Source: Harmothoe impar
Lineage: Eukaryota > Annelida > Polychaeta > Phyllodocida > Polynoidae
Assembly: GCA_947462335.1 (NCBI GenBank)
Contig: OX381714.1
Location: 22,230,618 to 22,294,617, forward strand
Reading direction: 5' to 3'
DNA: 64,000 bases
Each line of letters opens with the position of its first letter. The stretch's first letter is position 1. Shown one piece after another: positions 12,778 to 25,194 of this stretch. The position numbers and the translations under genes were made by a program. The notes beneath the pieces were generated by a model. The model had not been told where the DNA came from and ran no database searches. It saw only the letters and a list, made by a program, of their open reading frames with translations.

Positions 12778-13173
12778 ACCAGAGAAATATGAGTGTCAGC
12801 CTGAGATGCTGGCCTTGTTACCAAAAGCACTTTCATACTAAACTCGAGCACTTAGGGAGAGTCAGGCTATGATGGACCTTCATTTAGACCCTGCATGGGC
12901 TCAGCCAAAATGGCTCAAGAGTCTGGCGATTCTGGACCCTCATCCCAGAGTTTGACAAAGCTGGACTCTTGGAGGATGAAAGTGAGGCTCCTTAAAGTCC
13001 AGCATTGCTCTGGGATGAGGGTCCAGCCATACTCTTGAGCCACTTTGGGTGAGTGCAGGGTCTAAATCAATGTCCAGAATAGAATGACTCACTAAAGTGC
13101 TAGACTTTGGTATGTGAGTGCTCTTGGCGACAAAGCCAGCATCAGGCTGTTGCTCATATATATATTTCTCTGG
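12778..13173. mobile_element. Foldback/MITE element with arms of about 170 bp
   Basis: The left arm (from 'ccagagaaatatgag' at 12779 to 'ggaccctcatcccagag' near 12951) is matched in reverse complement by the right arm (from 'ctctgggatgagggtcc' near 13010 to 'atatttctctgg' at 13173). Arms are diverged, with about 55 bp between them. No ORF. No target duplication could be fixed. Confidence 0.8.
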
Positions 13174-15000
13174 GTGTACCTAATACCCACTTACTGTGAC
13201 ATGTAGCTCCATCAAACACACAAACAGCAGTTTCTGCCCTGGGCATGATGCTACAATGCCTCATGCTTGTTTGCTATCATGATGGTAGGAAAATGTAGTG
13301 GAGGACCAATACAACATGTCATTGGTGAGTTATTGGTTTATGCTGCATCGGTGCATCATGTCAAACCTTCAGGACTTCATCAAGTATGAAGTCTGTATTA
13401 AACTAGCAATGTATTCGCACCGGCCAAGACTAGAGGGCATTGCAGTGACGACCAGGTGCTCCTCCCTCTGCCCCTCCCCCTTTGCCTGCCCCATACAATG
13501 TACCTTATAAGGGCATATATGGATTGCTCTTCAAGCATATTATTATGCCTGTCACTGCACTGTACTGCCCATACTATTTGGCATTTTAACTCCACTAGCT
13601 GCCTGCTCTGACTACCAGTCCTGTGGCACCTGTACCAAGTACATCGTGGGGCATGCACTACACTTGAGAAATTACCCTTCTTGTGGCACCTTCTTGGTCA
13701 CAGGGATAGGTCATTCTTCGGAAAGGGGTGGGGGGGGGGGCTTTATACATTCTGTCTGCTGATTTTTCGGGCACCCCCTCTATTTTGCTCCCCAATTCTC
13801 TGCTGTGCATGTAAATTTGCTGGGGGAGGGGGGCTCATTCTTTTATCCATCTTTCATTGGGGAGGACACATTTTTCTATCTTATGTTATTAAAATTGAGG
13901 CAGACCCCTTACCCCCCAACAATGATTACTCCCATAGACCTTGAGTGAGGAGAGAAGGACAAACCTAAGTGCTATAGCCTGCTCAGAAAGCTGATAATTA
14001 CCCCCTCCCCTCCAAACACTGGTACCACTACTACAGCTGTACTCAGGATGCACCCCTCCCCCCCGCCCCACACACATACTGTGGTACTACAATTGTAGCA
14101 GTGTGAGGCCGCTCTGGGGTCGTTATGGTAAGGATACTAGTAGGTGGGAGGTGCATAACACAACCTGTGGGCGGGTCCTAGTGTGTGGTAATCATAGCAT
14201 AGGGCACAATATGGATGCGCTCTGGCGAGGACAGACCCCCTTTAAGGTAGCCGGCAGGTATAGGCTCAGAGTAACTACGATTTCACCATATTCCTACCAT
14301 ATGATCCTAAGGATATATAGTATCCAAAAGTCAAAAGAAAATCCTGAGGTTGTTCCTGAGATAATTGACCTTAAGGTTCACTGACATTATAGTAGGATCA
14401 TATAGTGTTCTCCCACATATATTCCTCAAATGATATGAAAAGGTAACTGGCATAAACTCCCCAGTTATGTTGTTTCGGCTATTTCTGGCCCTTTTCAGGC
14501 TTATACCCCTACAGAATAACCAGTTTTGCACCAATGTATTCAAATTTTTGGTATATTTGAGAAAACATCCTAATAATTCGGGAAATCTCTATTTTTTGTG
14601 TATTGGCCCGATATTTTCCGTTTTCTGGCCCTGCAAAGGCCCAAAAAACCCTAAAAACGTCAAAAGCGCTAAAAATGACATGTTTTACATGTCTCCCATG
14701 TGTATTGAGGCAGTAACAGCTTATTCCTAATATCATTTTCTATTAGGTCTATGGTTTAGTCAATTGATTCACAAGGTTTTCACTAGATATGTTCCGTATT
14801 TTTTTCTCCACAGTCATTTAAGTGTGTTTTGTCAGCAAAATATTCAAATGTCATTTCAGGTTGATACCTCTATATAGTAAATAAAGAAGATCCACACAGT
14901 CTCTATTGTATCCCAGATTGTGAGGTAACTCTTGTGTCTTCTGCTGGAAAAAAGAAATTTTGAAAAATATCCAATTATCTTGCCTCCAGGAGCATATGTC
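13174..15000. other. Non-coding stretch
   Basis: Contains G-rich and C-rich runs (13728-13740, 13820-13835, 14045-14065). No coding, RNA or transposon signal recognised. Confidence 0.4.
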
Positions 15001-15014
15001 TATTGGGATACATA

Positions 15015-15602
15015 TTTTCCGTCACGGAGTCACCCGGAATATTCGTCACGGAGTCACCAGCCACCCTGATGAAAATTTAAACCTTCATAGAATTGTTAAT
15101 ACCCAATATATTTAAGTTATCTCTGGTTTTTCTGTGTCCTACCCACTCCCTCTAATGTTCTAATGCAAAAATCCACCATTTTTATGCTCATTTATACAAG
15201 AAATAATTTCCGTCACGGAGTCCCGGGTGACTCCGTGACGGAAAATAGGTTAATAGGGGTACTTTAGGCCTATACTGTGCAAATTTGGTCTAACCAGATA
15301 TCATGATGCTTCATATTTCTTAAAGGACACATGATCAGGACACTGTAGAGTGAATTTAACCAATAATGGGACCATTTTGAGGAAACTAGGGTAAAGTTGA
15401 GAGTATGTAGTTGAAATGTTCATATTTCTGATAAATGTTCAAAATTCATCGGGCTGTATCTTAAAAACTATTATTCAGAGGATATCCATCCTTGGTATGC
15501 TTCAAGATATATGTTGGCCCAGCTTGTAAACAAAATTATTAGTTGCTGTGATGTATTTAAAACATAATATTCATGATCATGGATTTTTCGTCACGGAGTC
15601 AC
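15015..15602. repeat. Cluster of the motif CGTCACGGAGTCAC in both orientations
   Basis: The motif occurs near 15022 and 15046, as a head-to-head pair at 15209-15244 (nearly palindromic around CCCGGG), and again near 15590. The rest of the region is AT-rich. The spacing is irregular, so it is not a simple tandem repeat. Function unknown; it may be the remnant of a MITE end or a protein-binding site. Confidence 0.6.
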
Positions 15603-15944
15603 CTGAAAAAAGGTCAATAAACTTCACGAGGCGATAAAAAGTTAACCGCTAGGGTTAGACATGTATCAAAAATTGTTCCAGGGAGCCAAGACATATACCT
15701 TTCAGTATACTAAACTTGTTTAAACATATTAAGAACTTTCTGATTTGTCCTTCCTCTATCCTAAAACAACATGAGTCAGGAGTTTGAGCCAACTACATCT
15801 CGTTATGTAATATTATCTATCCAGATATTATGTTTTTCACATATGGTCCCGGGCATTTTTGTAAGGTTTTGGGTAATATAATAATATGGTTAGAAAATGG
15901 TCATGTTGGATAAATACATGTTCCTCCATGTCCAGCAACAACAG

Positions 15945-16270
15945 AATCCATGGTATAGTGGTGAAAGCATTTGCCGTGTAATCTCCAGGTCTTGGGTTCA
16001 GGGATAAACGGTTAGGACTACTTGTTCCTACTTTGCACAACCACTGAATGCCTTGTTGACAAGGCTCTCTATGCTTATGTCTACCATGGTTACCAATCAG
16101 CTCTGACCAATCAGGACTCAGGGATTTAGTCTGTGACCTCACTTCCTTTGTTGGGAGTAGCCCACTCTCCTAGCAGAGAGTGGGTTGAATGCCTTATAAG
16201 GAGCAGATGTTTAGGACTTAGAAAGAAATAAAGGAAGTGAGTGGGTCCCACCTTGAGAAGTGGGACTAAT
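15945..16270 (+). mobile_element. Possible tRNA-derived SINE
   Basis: The head has an A-box-like 'tggtatagtggtgaaagc' at 15958 and a B-box-like 'ggtcttgggttcagggat' near 15990, the spacing expected for a tRNA-derived RNA polymerase III promoter. A non-coding body follows to about 16270. The B box deviates from the GGTTCRANTCC consensus, so the copy is probably inactive. A second B-box-like sequence (gggttcgaatctcagcc) occurs at 16386. Confidence 0.45.
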
Positions 16271-16499
16271 GAAGTGAGTTAGTTAGACTCTGTATGTTCG
16301 GTACATTTATAGTGGTTTTGACTTGAATGTCCCATCAGGTGTGACTTGTATGGAAAATCCAGAGGTTGATAAAATCAAGGTCTTGGGTTCGAATCTCAGC
16401 CACCCAAGCATTTTATCAATTTCGTCATGGCATGTGCTGACTTTGATAATATACGGGATACATTCAGGACAAATAAAAAGAAAGAAGTACATCTTGGAG

Positions 16500-18285
16500 A
16501 ATTAAAGAGTCAACTTTATGCTCAAAATGTCCCCTCATAGATAGGAATTGTCAATGTCCACCATTTTCCAACTGAAAATGATGTCATGAGTCTTTTTACT
16601 TAATTCTCTATGCATGGTATCATGAAGACTTGCATCAGAGTTTCATCCGAGGATGTCATTTGTCCTCCACTGACAGGCAGTGGGCAGTGAGTGGACATGT
16701 TGGTGCCAATATTACCCTACAGTACCCTTGAGGTCAGTCTCAGACTGGGAGGATGTCACCTGTCCTCCACATGCAGGCCATGCCCAGAGAGCCGGCCTGC
16801 TGGGGCAGGTCAGTGACAGCTGCTGATATTGGTCTGACAATGTCTATAGAGGCAGATAAATTGGACAGTGGAAAATCAGCCTTTCAGTTCTATGCGCTCA
16901 ATATATTATATCTACACAAATTCCCTTTTTGTGTATCATGTGAACCATTGCTGTAAAAGCAGTGACACTAAATCACTCAACTGCACACTCAAACTCTTTC
17001 TATGTGCAAAAACTAAAGATATAAATATTGTTAATAGACCACATGATAACATTTCAGGGTGGTTTAGCGTCATTGGTTTATATTTCATTGTTAGGACAAT
17101 TGGCCCTCGGCACGTTTACCCTCCTGGCCCACTTTTGGCAAAGCTAACATTTGGCTCCCCCTTAAATTTGGCCCCTGGACATCCCCCCTCCCACAGTGGT
17201 AACTGTTCCAAGTTATTTCTGTCCGCCAAAAGAAAACCTACCCTCATGTGTCTACCATTCACACCGCTCTGTGTGTTTCATATGATATGCATGTATATTT
17301 ACAGGCATACAAGTCAGATTGATTTCATTTAGTGCTAATATCCGCAAGTCCAGAGTCTCTTTCTAGTCAGTGTGATGGTATGTGCCGTGTGATGTATCTC
17401 GGAGCTGAAGTCATTCTTCAGATATAGAGCTTTCTACCTCCAGGACCTGCAAGTATAAAACATCATGTGTCATCATAAACATAAAAACCGGTTCTTATAT
17501 AGGGCACTAGCAGGATGCAGTAATTCTACCTTGTGAGACCTTTAGCTGAAGCTGGTTCCTGGCATGTTCAAAATCGGAGTTTTAGGGGTCATAAACCTTT
17601 CAGTTTAGCCCTCTAGTGTGGGTCCTTAGGTCATCTGTTCAGATTGGGGGAGTGGTTAAGACTCTGGGTATGTATGTGGGCAAGTATGTAGGCAAGTAAG
17701 TCATTTGCAAGAAAAAGGCAATTAGGATCTAGCCTATGAGGAGCCATGGGCCTCTTTTAGAAAAATTGTAGTTCTGAAAATTTGATGAAGATCCAATGCA
17801 GGTGTGAACGGTCACACCTTTGTAAATATCAAACTGATTTGTCTATGATGACACATGGCTATTGCTGCAATGTCCTACTAATGATCCTGATAGAGCTAGA
17901 TGGTTTATCCAAGGTCAAGGTCATTTTTCATGGTCATAGTTCTAAGGAAAATGTATGCTTTTCAAATTTTACCATATTACTTTGTTTTCTGTGGAAGAAT
18001 GTAATCATATAGATGGGGACTTATGATATGAGGCCTTATTGTGCAGCCATTGTTAGGTTACATAATTAGGCTAATTAATTGTTTGCATTTAATCAGGCCA
18101 ATAGCATTTAACTACTTATTGCATGTATCTTAGCTATATAAACTAAGAGTTCATTGTGAATAACAAATTACAATTTCTGGTATATCATCTTTGTTACAAC
18201 ACTTAGCCTACCCCTTGCTCTATGTCCCCTGCCCCCGTCCCCCGCCCCCTCTTAACTTCCCCCTGATCTCCGCTGATCTCTCTCT
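16500..18285. other. Non-coding stretch
   Basis: No coding motif, RNA gene or clear repeat family seen. Some CCCC-rich patches occur near 17160-17190 and 18225-18250. Confidence 0.4.
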
Positions 18286-18289
18286 ACTG

Positions 18290-18945
18290 ACCAGGTGTAT
18301 GTATCCTGTGCCATCCTGTCCTGCCATGTGCCACCCTGTCCTGCCTCAAAGTGCCCTGTACTGCCCTGTCCTGCCTTAAGCGCACACCCGGGCTAGCTCT
18401 CCTAGGTGCGCGTACAAACGTTAAGAGCGCAATCTTAACCTAAGAATTAAGATGGTCTTAATTGTCTTAAAATCAATTCTGACACTACTCCCTAGATGGC
18501 ATCATTATGTTGATATCATGGGGGGCTCTGCCCCCCAACCCCCGTTTTTCTTTTCTTTTTTTTCATTCTGGTGAATACGACTTTGAAGACTAAGACTGTT
18601 AAGTTAAGACTTGATCAAGACCCGAAAGTGGGTGTTAAAAAGGGGGACTAAGACTTATTAAGACTTGATTAAGACCCGAAAGTGGGTCAGGGGTGCTGGA
18701 GTAAACCAGGAGGGAGGGGGGCATACATTAAGACATTTTAAGATGTCTTAATTAAGATTGCACTTTTAACGTTTGTACGCGCACCTAGGAGAGCTAGCAC
18801 GTATTTGAGCCTTAAGCTGCCCTGTGCTGCCCTGTCCTGCCTTAAGCTGCCCTGTACTGCCCTGTCCTGCCTTAAGCTGCCCTGTGCTGCCCAGTCCTGC
18901 CTTAAACTGCCCAGTCCTGCCTTAAGCTGCCCTGTGCCATTCTGT
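18290..18945. repeat. CCCTGTCCTGCC minisatellite interrupted by a MITE
   Basis: Units such as 'ctgccctgtcctgccttaag' repeat at 18310-18380 and again at 18817-18935. The two parts are separated by the element at 18381-18808, so they were once continuous. Confidence 0.8.
18381..18808. mobile_element. hAT-like non-autonomous DNA transposon (MITE) with 8-bp target duplication
   Basis: Inverted ends share about 47 bp with two mismatches: 'gctagctctcctaggtgcgc' running inward from 18394 and its reverse complement ending near 18799; the outermost bases match less well. Both sides carry GCCTTAAG (18373-18380 and 18809-18816), an 8-bp duplication typical of hAT elements. The inside repeats 'gacccgaaagtgggt' twice and has many cttaat/attaag words. 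No transposase ORF. Confidence 0.75.
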
Positions 18946-18952
18946 GTTACGC

Positions 18953-19016
18953 TCCCAGTGGGCTCAACATTGAACCCCCATTGATGATGATTTATCAATG
19001 TTGATTCAAGGTTATG
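18953..19016. mobile_element. Fragment related to the CCCAGTGGGC MITE
   Basis: 'cccagtgggctcaacattga' followed by 'tcaatgttgattcaagg' resembles one end of the complete copy at 32919-33025. Confidence 0.5.
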
Positions 19017-19245
19017 TGTCCCCTGGCCTGTGCTGCCATGCAGCACCATGTGCTTCCACTTGCTTTCCTGTGCCACCCTATGCTGCCCTGTGATACTCCA
19101 TGTTCTGGACCGTGCTGCCAGAGACAGGCAAAAGTCGCTTTTAGTTGGTACCTTGCAAATGCCAGAATGGAAGTATGAGGGTCTGCAAATCCAAAAGGCA
19201 AATGTTTAACGTACAGGCCTCTGCAATTCCATGGGTGATTAGGAA

Positions 19246-20345
19246 ATGCCATGGGTGCCTATGCAATTCCATCACTATACATTGTTGCCTGTACAATTCC
19301 ATTGGTGTCTACGCAATTCCAAAGGTGCCTATGCAATTCCATTTATGCTTATGCAATTACATTCTGCTGCTCTGCCACTCTCACCACTGCCACTCTCCAA
19401 ACTGCCTCTCTCGCTGCTGCAAGGTGTCTATGCAATTCTGTTATTGCCTATGCAATTCCATGGTTGCCTATGCAGTTCTATTGATGCCTATGCAATTCCA
19501 TGGGTGCCTATGCAATTCCATGGGTGCCTATACAATTCCATTGGTGCCTATGCAATTCCATAGGTGTCTATGCAATTCCATAGGTGCCTATGCAATTCCA
19601 TAGGTGCCTATGCAATTCCATTGGTGCCTATGCAATTCTGTTGATGTCTATGCAATTCCATGGGTGCCTGTGCAATTCCATTGGTGCCTATGCAATTCCA
19701 TTGGTGCCTATTCATTTCCAAGGGTGCTTATGCAATTCCATGGGTGCTTATGCAATTCCACTGGGGCCCATGCAATTCCCTTGTGCCTATGCAATTCCAC
19801 TCGGGCCCATGCAATTCCATGGGTGCTTATGCAATTCCATTGGTGCCTATGCAATTCTGTTGATGTATATGCAATTCCATGGGTGCCTGTGTAATTCCAT
19901 TGGTGCCTATGCAATTCCATTGGTGCCTATGCATTTCCAAGGGTGCTTATGCAATTCCATGGGTGCTTATGCAATTCCACTGGGGCCCATGCAATTCCCT
20001 TGTGCCTATGCAATTCCACTCGGGCCCATGCAATTCCATGGGTGCTTATGCAATTCCATTGGTGCCTATGCAATTCTGTTGATGTATATGCAATTCCATG
20101 GGTGCCTGTGTAATTCCATGGGTGCCTATGCAATTCCATTGGTGCCTATGCAATTTTGTTGATGTCCATGCAATTCCATGGGTGCCTATGCAATTCCATT
20201 GGTGCCTATGCAATTTCATGGGTGCCTATGCAATTCCATTGGTGCTTATGGAATGCCATGGGTGCCTATGCAATGCCATGGGTGCCTATGCAATGCCATT
20301 GGTGCCTCTGCAATTCCATGAGTGCTTATGCAATTCAATGGATGT
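19246..20345. repeat. 20-bp minisatellite (tatgcaattccatgggtgcc), over 50 copies
   Basis: The 20-bp unit repeats for about 1.1 kb with variants (ccattggtgcc, ctgttgatgtc, cactggggccc). A higher-order repeat of 219 bp is seen: 19660-19878 recurs at 19879-20097. Because 20 is not a multiple of three, the array is open in several frames on both strands and gives false ORFs of up to 192 codons. No promoter or flanking coding exon supports translation. Confidence 0.95.
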
Positions 20346-20950
20346 ATCTAAGATGCCTTATGTCTTATGCCTAAGATGTCATGTACAGCCCCTGTGTAGT
20401 AGTGTGAGGCCACCATGCGTCATGTACAGCTTCTTATAGTAGTGTGAGACAGAAGCACCATGTATCATGAATGTAAACTACCTTGAGGTGTTTTCTCGAA
20501 GAGTTGACTCCCAGTTCTAGTACCTGTAGGTGTCAGCAGGTGGCTGCCTGGTGACGCACCCTAATGGCGCATGGTGTCACCACCGCCCACAGAGACCTGC
20601 CCTAATGTAACATGTGACCTTTACTGGCACGACATCTAGCCAATCAGCAGCCTCTCCCACACACCCAATGTCACTGAGCAGCTCAGGGCGCTGAGGGGTA
20701 TGGTGTGGTACGGTGTGGTCCTGCTTCTTATCTCATCTACACACATCTCTCTCTGTAATCCCAGGTCCTTTCCAACGGATCAAAAGCAAAATGGTGGTAT
20801 TTTAACACAGAAACAATATGGCTGTATATATCTTACACTGAAAAAGTAAACTCGTCCGCAGACCCTTTTAAATGACAAGGAAGCTAGTCTTCTAGCTGGA
20901 GTTGTCAGACAGAGGAACCACTGAGTATACTGTCACTGTGAATAACCTAA

Positions 20951-21254
20951 GGCTGTGTCTCACCAACTTGGGCCAATGTTTTTGTCTATGACAGGGTGGC
21001 GTCTATGACCGGGTGCCATTTATGACCGGGTAGTAAGGTTAAGGCAAATATAGTGCGGACAAAGTACATAGGGATTATATAAGAACCGCCATAAACTTTT
21101 TTGATCCCCTAACATATCACAGTATAAAAAAACACTAAAAAAACAACTTTTTATTTAGCCGGTCATAGACGACACCCAGTCATAGACGGCACCTGGTCAT
21201 AGACGGCACCCGGTCATAGACAAACACATTGGCCCAAGTTGGTGAGATACAGCC
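20951..21254. mobile_element. MITE with 4-bp target duplication and internal 'tatgaccggg' repeats (family copy 1)
   Basis: Ends are GGCTGTGTCTCAC and the near-inverse GTGAGATACAGCC, flanked by CTAA on both sides (20947-20950, 21255-21258). Inside each end lie several copies of a 17-18 bp word, 'gtctatgaccgggtgcc'. Copy 2 of the family is at 27221-27555. No ORF; the superfamily is not determined. Confidence 0.85.
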
Positions 21255-21409
21255 CTAAAGGAGTGGTACTTTTTTAACAACAGGGGGGGCGTCGGTGGAT
21301 TTTCGCGCGAGCGAGTCGAAATTCTTTTGGTCCCCCCATAGGAGGGGTCAAAATCTTTTTGGTCCCCCCCCTTAGGCAAGTTGAAATTCAGCGCTGCCAA
21401 CCCCTTTGA

Positions 21410-21530
21410 GCTATAGTAACGCGCTGGTCTCCCCCTTCAAGGGGTCCAAATTTTTTTGGTCTCCCCCTTCAAGGGGTCCAAATTTTTTTGGTCTCCCCCT
21501 TCAAGGGGTCCAAATCTTTTTGTCCCCCCA
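21410..21530. repeat. Short tandem repeat with internal hairpin unit
   Basis: 'ggtctcccccttcaaggggt' plus 'ccaaatttttttt' repeats three times at about 33 bp. Each unit contains the inverted pair CCCCTT/AAGGGG. Confidence 0.75.
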
Positions 21531-21559
21531 AAATCCACCAAGCCCCCTAGTTAAAAAAT

Positions 21560-22276
21560 GAGCACTCCCTAAAGTATTCATATAAGATGATTATTTGACA
21601 AGTTTAGATGCTTTGATTTTATCAGTGTATTATGTTAATCGTCAAATCGTGCTAATGATGACTGCCAAAGACTTTGGGTGACCATGCTTAACTCTACAGC
21701 AGGCAGCATGCTTCATCTGTCATGTTACCTTGATTGTGTATACATGTATCTAGGTGAGTAGGGGAGGGTTTCTGTCGTGGAAATATTATCTCTAGAGGCT
21801 ACATCCACTATGGTTTCCCATTAAGAGGAAACCTTGCCACAATCGGAGCTGAACTAGTTCTTGTAAGTGACCTGAGGCTATTTCTGTTTTACCTTTTATC
21901 GTTAATTTGATAAAATCTGTGCTAACTTGATTACCTGGCAAGGGATCTTAGGGAGTTTGGTATGCACATGATCATTCTAGCCACCTCGATATGGATTTGG
22001 AAATTTAAAAAAGGGACCTTTAATGAGCTAATTACACATGCCTGGTATTCAAATGAACTTCAATTGCAGTTCTAAAAAGCCATGGTCAAAATAAGAACTT
22101 AATCAATGCGAAAATGAAAATCTTAAAGCATGGCAAGTTGATCTAAGATGGTCCAGCATTAAAGTAGCTTATAATACATTCAGTTTCCATGTATCCTGAA
22201 CATTAAAATACAATTTTGATGTATAATGGACTTTTAACCTTTATCATAGTAACCACAGAACATTTATATAGGATCT
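21560..22276. other. Non-coding stretch
   Basis: AT-rich; nothing recognisable. Confidence 0.4.
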
Positions 22277-22460
22277 AGCAGTCACACTGGGTGCACTGTA
22301 AATAGTAACTGTGTGTACACAGTATAATCCTCTGTAGTCCTACAGCAAGTACTGTAGCTTTACAGCAGATTCTACTGTTTACCTACAATAACCTGTAGAA
22401 GTGTCAACTGTATACTTACAAAATGGCAACCAACTGTTTACAGTGTGTGCACTGTAACAA
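22277..22460. mobile_element. Possible small MITE with CACTGTAAA-type inverted ends
   Basis: 'gtgcactgtaaatagtaactg' near 22290 is partly matched in reverse by 'caactgtttacagtgtgtgcac' near 22431. No clear target duplication. Confidence 0.4.
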
Positions 22461-24529
22461 TAGTATATGGTGACAAAGGGTGCATCGCATGTGGTTGTTC
22501 AAAATTACCTTGCCTTATCATGAATGCCTGACAAAGTGAGGATGGAGGAAACCAGTACTCAAAGCATGTAAAAAGAACTGAAAAAAGAGAACAGGGACAG
22601 CATTTCTATAAAGCAAAGGCCACAACTGCTCTTGCACAAGATTTGGGATTTTGGAACCCAAATTATAAGAAGTAGGCTAAATTATTGATTATAAAATGTA
22701 TCCATATGATTATATGCATGAGGAAAATAATCATTACTAACTATAGACCACAGCTGTCTATATACCAACCATCTTTCTGAGAGGCGAGTCACACTAAGAG
22801 GAGAAAATATCATTGCCCCAGGGTTTTATTCTTTGTCAGACTCATTACCACAAGATGTCTTGCTCTTATCTACCTGCTTGGCTCCTACCACAATACGTTG
22901 TGTGAGACAGGTAATACCACAAGTGGTGATTGGTCTGTCAGCACCGTGGCTCCCCTCTACATGCAGACTTTGAGTAATCACACAGTTGATTGATGCACAA
23001 GATGATATATTGTTATCATCTCATTAGGGACTCATGTCTTCCAAATATAGGTGCTTCACTACTATTCATCTGTATAGGTTAGGTTTAACCAGATGGCATG
23101 ACAATACTGCTCAGCAATATAGATCATAAGTCCAGAGTCATTGACTCTGTGACAGCCAATGGTTTTATATGATTCATCAGCATTCAGATTTAGATCATTG
23201 CTTCATCATATAATGAACAGCTACAAATCTTCGTGATCTGAGATAATTCCAAACGATTCATGCTGAAAATTATTAGATTCTTCGATAATTCTGGCCAAGC
23301 ATCACACATACCCATATACAACACACACACACACATCTAACCATACTAAAGGTGTTTGCATAAATCACTGCATATTCGCAGGATAAAGTGAAATGATAAT
23401 CAACCATCAGCCCAACCACAAAAGAAAAGGCCCTCTCCAGCCCCACTACCTATGCATTGTCTATTTATGGCAGTGAAGGACTAGGTACTGACAGGACTCT
23501 TACTTAACTGACGGTACCTACTTAACTAAGTATCACAAACACTTTTACCTATAGTTTTGACAGGAGTAACTGTAAGACTAAGTACCATCAGGACCCTTTA
23601 CTTGATTGGGTCTGGGCAGGACCATCCTCTGTGAACTGCTATGGCTATAGTAGAGTAAATATGTAACAATTTCAGCAGGTATTTGGCACCTGTGGCAGAA
23701 AACATGAAAAGTTGCACACCGGGTCTTTACATAATACTGAAGTCATATCAAAGAGGATACATGATTTTTGAAGAGTATTTCCACATGAAAATATACATTA
23801 AACTCAAAAAGTATAAAAATGAAGAATAAACCAATAAAACATCACACATGTTAATTAGAAGGGCTTACACCTTATAACAGGGGTGAACTAGGGTAATATG
23901 ATAATGCTGATTCCAAATCTGCTATCTGTATGATGGTATCTAGAAATGATCAAGGTCAGAATCAAGGTCAAAGGTCAGAAATCCACTAAACATCAATACA
24001 TGTATAAGAAAACACTAGCATGGTCATCTGCTCTGTCTCTTTGTGTGTCTGCCTGTCTGTCTGTGTGTCTGTCTATGTGTCTGTCGGTGTGTCCCTTCAC
24101 TGATAATAATACCCATCTGCCCATAGTCAGTAGTGACTATACCACATTATTTTGGCTCCTGTAGTCAGGGGACTATACAACTTAGCCACATATCAGTCAT
24201 AAGAATAGACAGGAGTGACTATATTTGGATCACACAAATTGATGATGTCACAGGAATGTGTGCACAGGAAACAGTTAGGATTGAAAATTTAATGCTCAAC
24301 TGACTTCAGGTAGGCACATCTTATTCATCTAAATCACTCCTTTACACATTTCCCTGTGTATTAGATTGTGTGTTAATGTTGAGCATGCTTACATCATAGA
24401 ACACATAGATTCTCAAGTTTAATTAAAATTAGCATGTACTTTTGTCCAAATTCTGATCATGTAATGGTGGATCTCTAGGCATCTGGACTAGGATGTACAG
24501 AAGTGTACAGGATAAAGGGTCATAGTGTG

Positions 24530-25150
24530 CTAGTCATATGCCCCATCCTCATCCCCTTGGACATCTATTCCCTGGAATTCCAACCCCTTGGACACCTAGC
24601 CCTTGGGGCATCCACTTCCTGGGACACCTACCCCTAGACATCAACCCCCTGGACATCTAGCCCCTGCGACATCTACCCCATAGGACATCTACCCCCTAGG
24701 ACTTTGATCCCCTTGGACATTTATCCCCTGGACATTTACCCCATTACAACTTCTATTCCCTAGGACATCCACCCCCTTGGACACCTACCTCTGGACATCT
24801 CCCCCCTGGGACATCTACCGCCTGGGACATCTACCCCCTCTACCCTCTAGGACTTATACCTGGGGACATCAAGCCCCTGCATTTGCCCATATGGTTGAGT
24901 CATATCATGTGAAGGTGAGGTGCGAGGGGGTAGATTTCTCCAGGGGTAGAAGTCCAAGAGAGTAAAGGTTCAGGGGGTAGATGTGCGAGGGAGTGGATGT
25001 CCTAAGGGGTAGAAGGCCTGAGGGGGTTAAGTCCAAGGGTTAGAAGGCCAAAGGGGTAAAGATCCTATGGGATAGATATCCTAGGGAGTAGATGCCCTAG
25101 GGGGTAGATGGTAGGCCCTGCGGTAGATTCTAAGGAGTAGACTCCAAAGG
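24530..25150. repeat. Inverted minisatellite: 'ggacatctaccccc' array facing its complement
   Basis: Degenerate units like 'cccttggacatctacccc' fill 24540-24870. After about 30 bp, the opposite strand form 'ggggtagatgtccaagg' fills 24910-25150. The whole can fold back on itself. ORFs here are by-products. Confidence 0.75.
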
Positions 25151-25194
25151 GAATCTTGCCCTGACAGCCTTCCGGTGCACTCCAAAGTACTGTA

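Noticed and set aside
16380..16410. tRNA gene at the B-box-like gggttcgaatctcag
   Set aside because: No cloverleaf with acceptor and anticodon stems could be drawn; at best a SINE fragment.
19246..20345. Regularly spaced repeats as a CRISPR array
   Set aside because: Units are directly adjacent without unique spacers, and the window is clearly eukaryotic.
19246..20439. ORFs of 67-192 codons in all frames with MQFHGCLCNSIGAYAIP-like repeats
   Set aside because: They result from a 20-bp minisatellite that is open in several frames on both strands; there is no promoter, no flanking exon and no domain.
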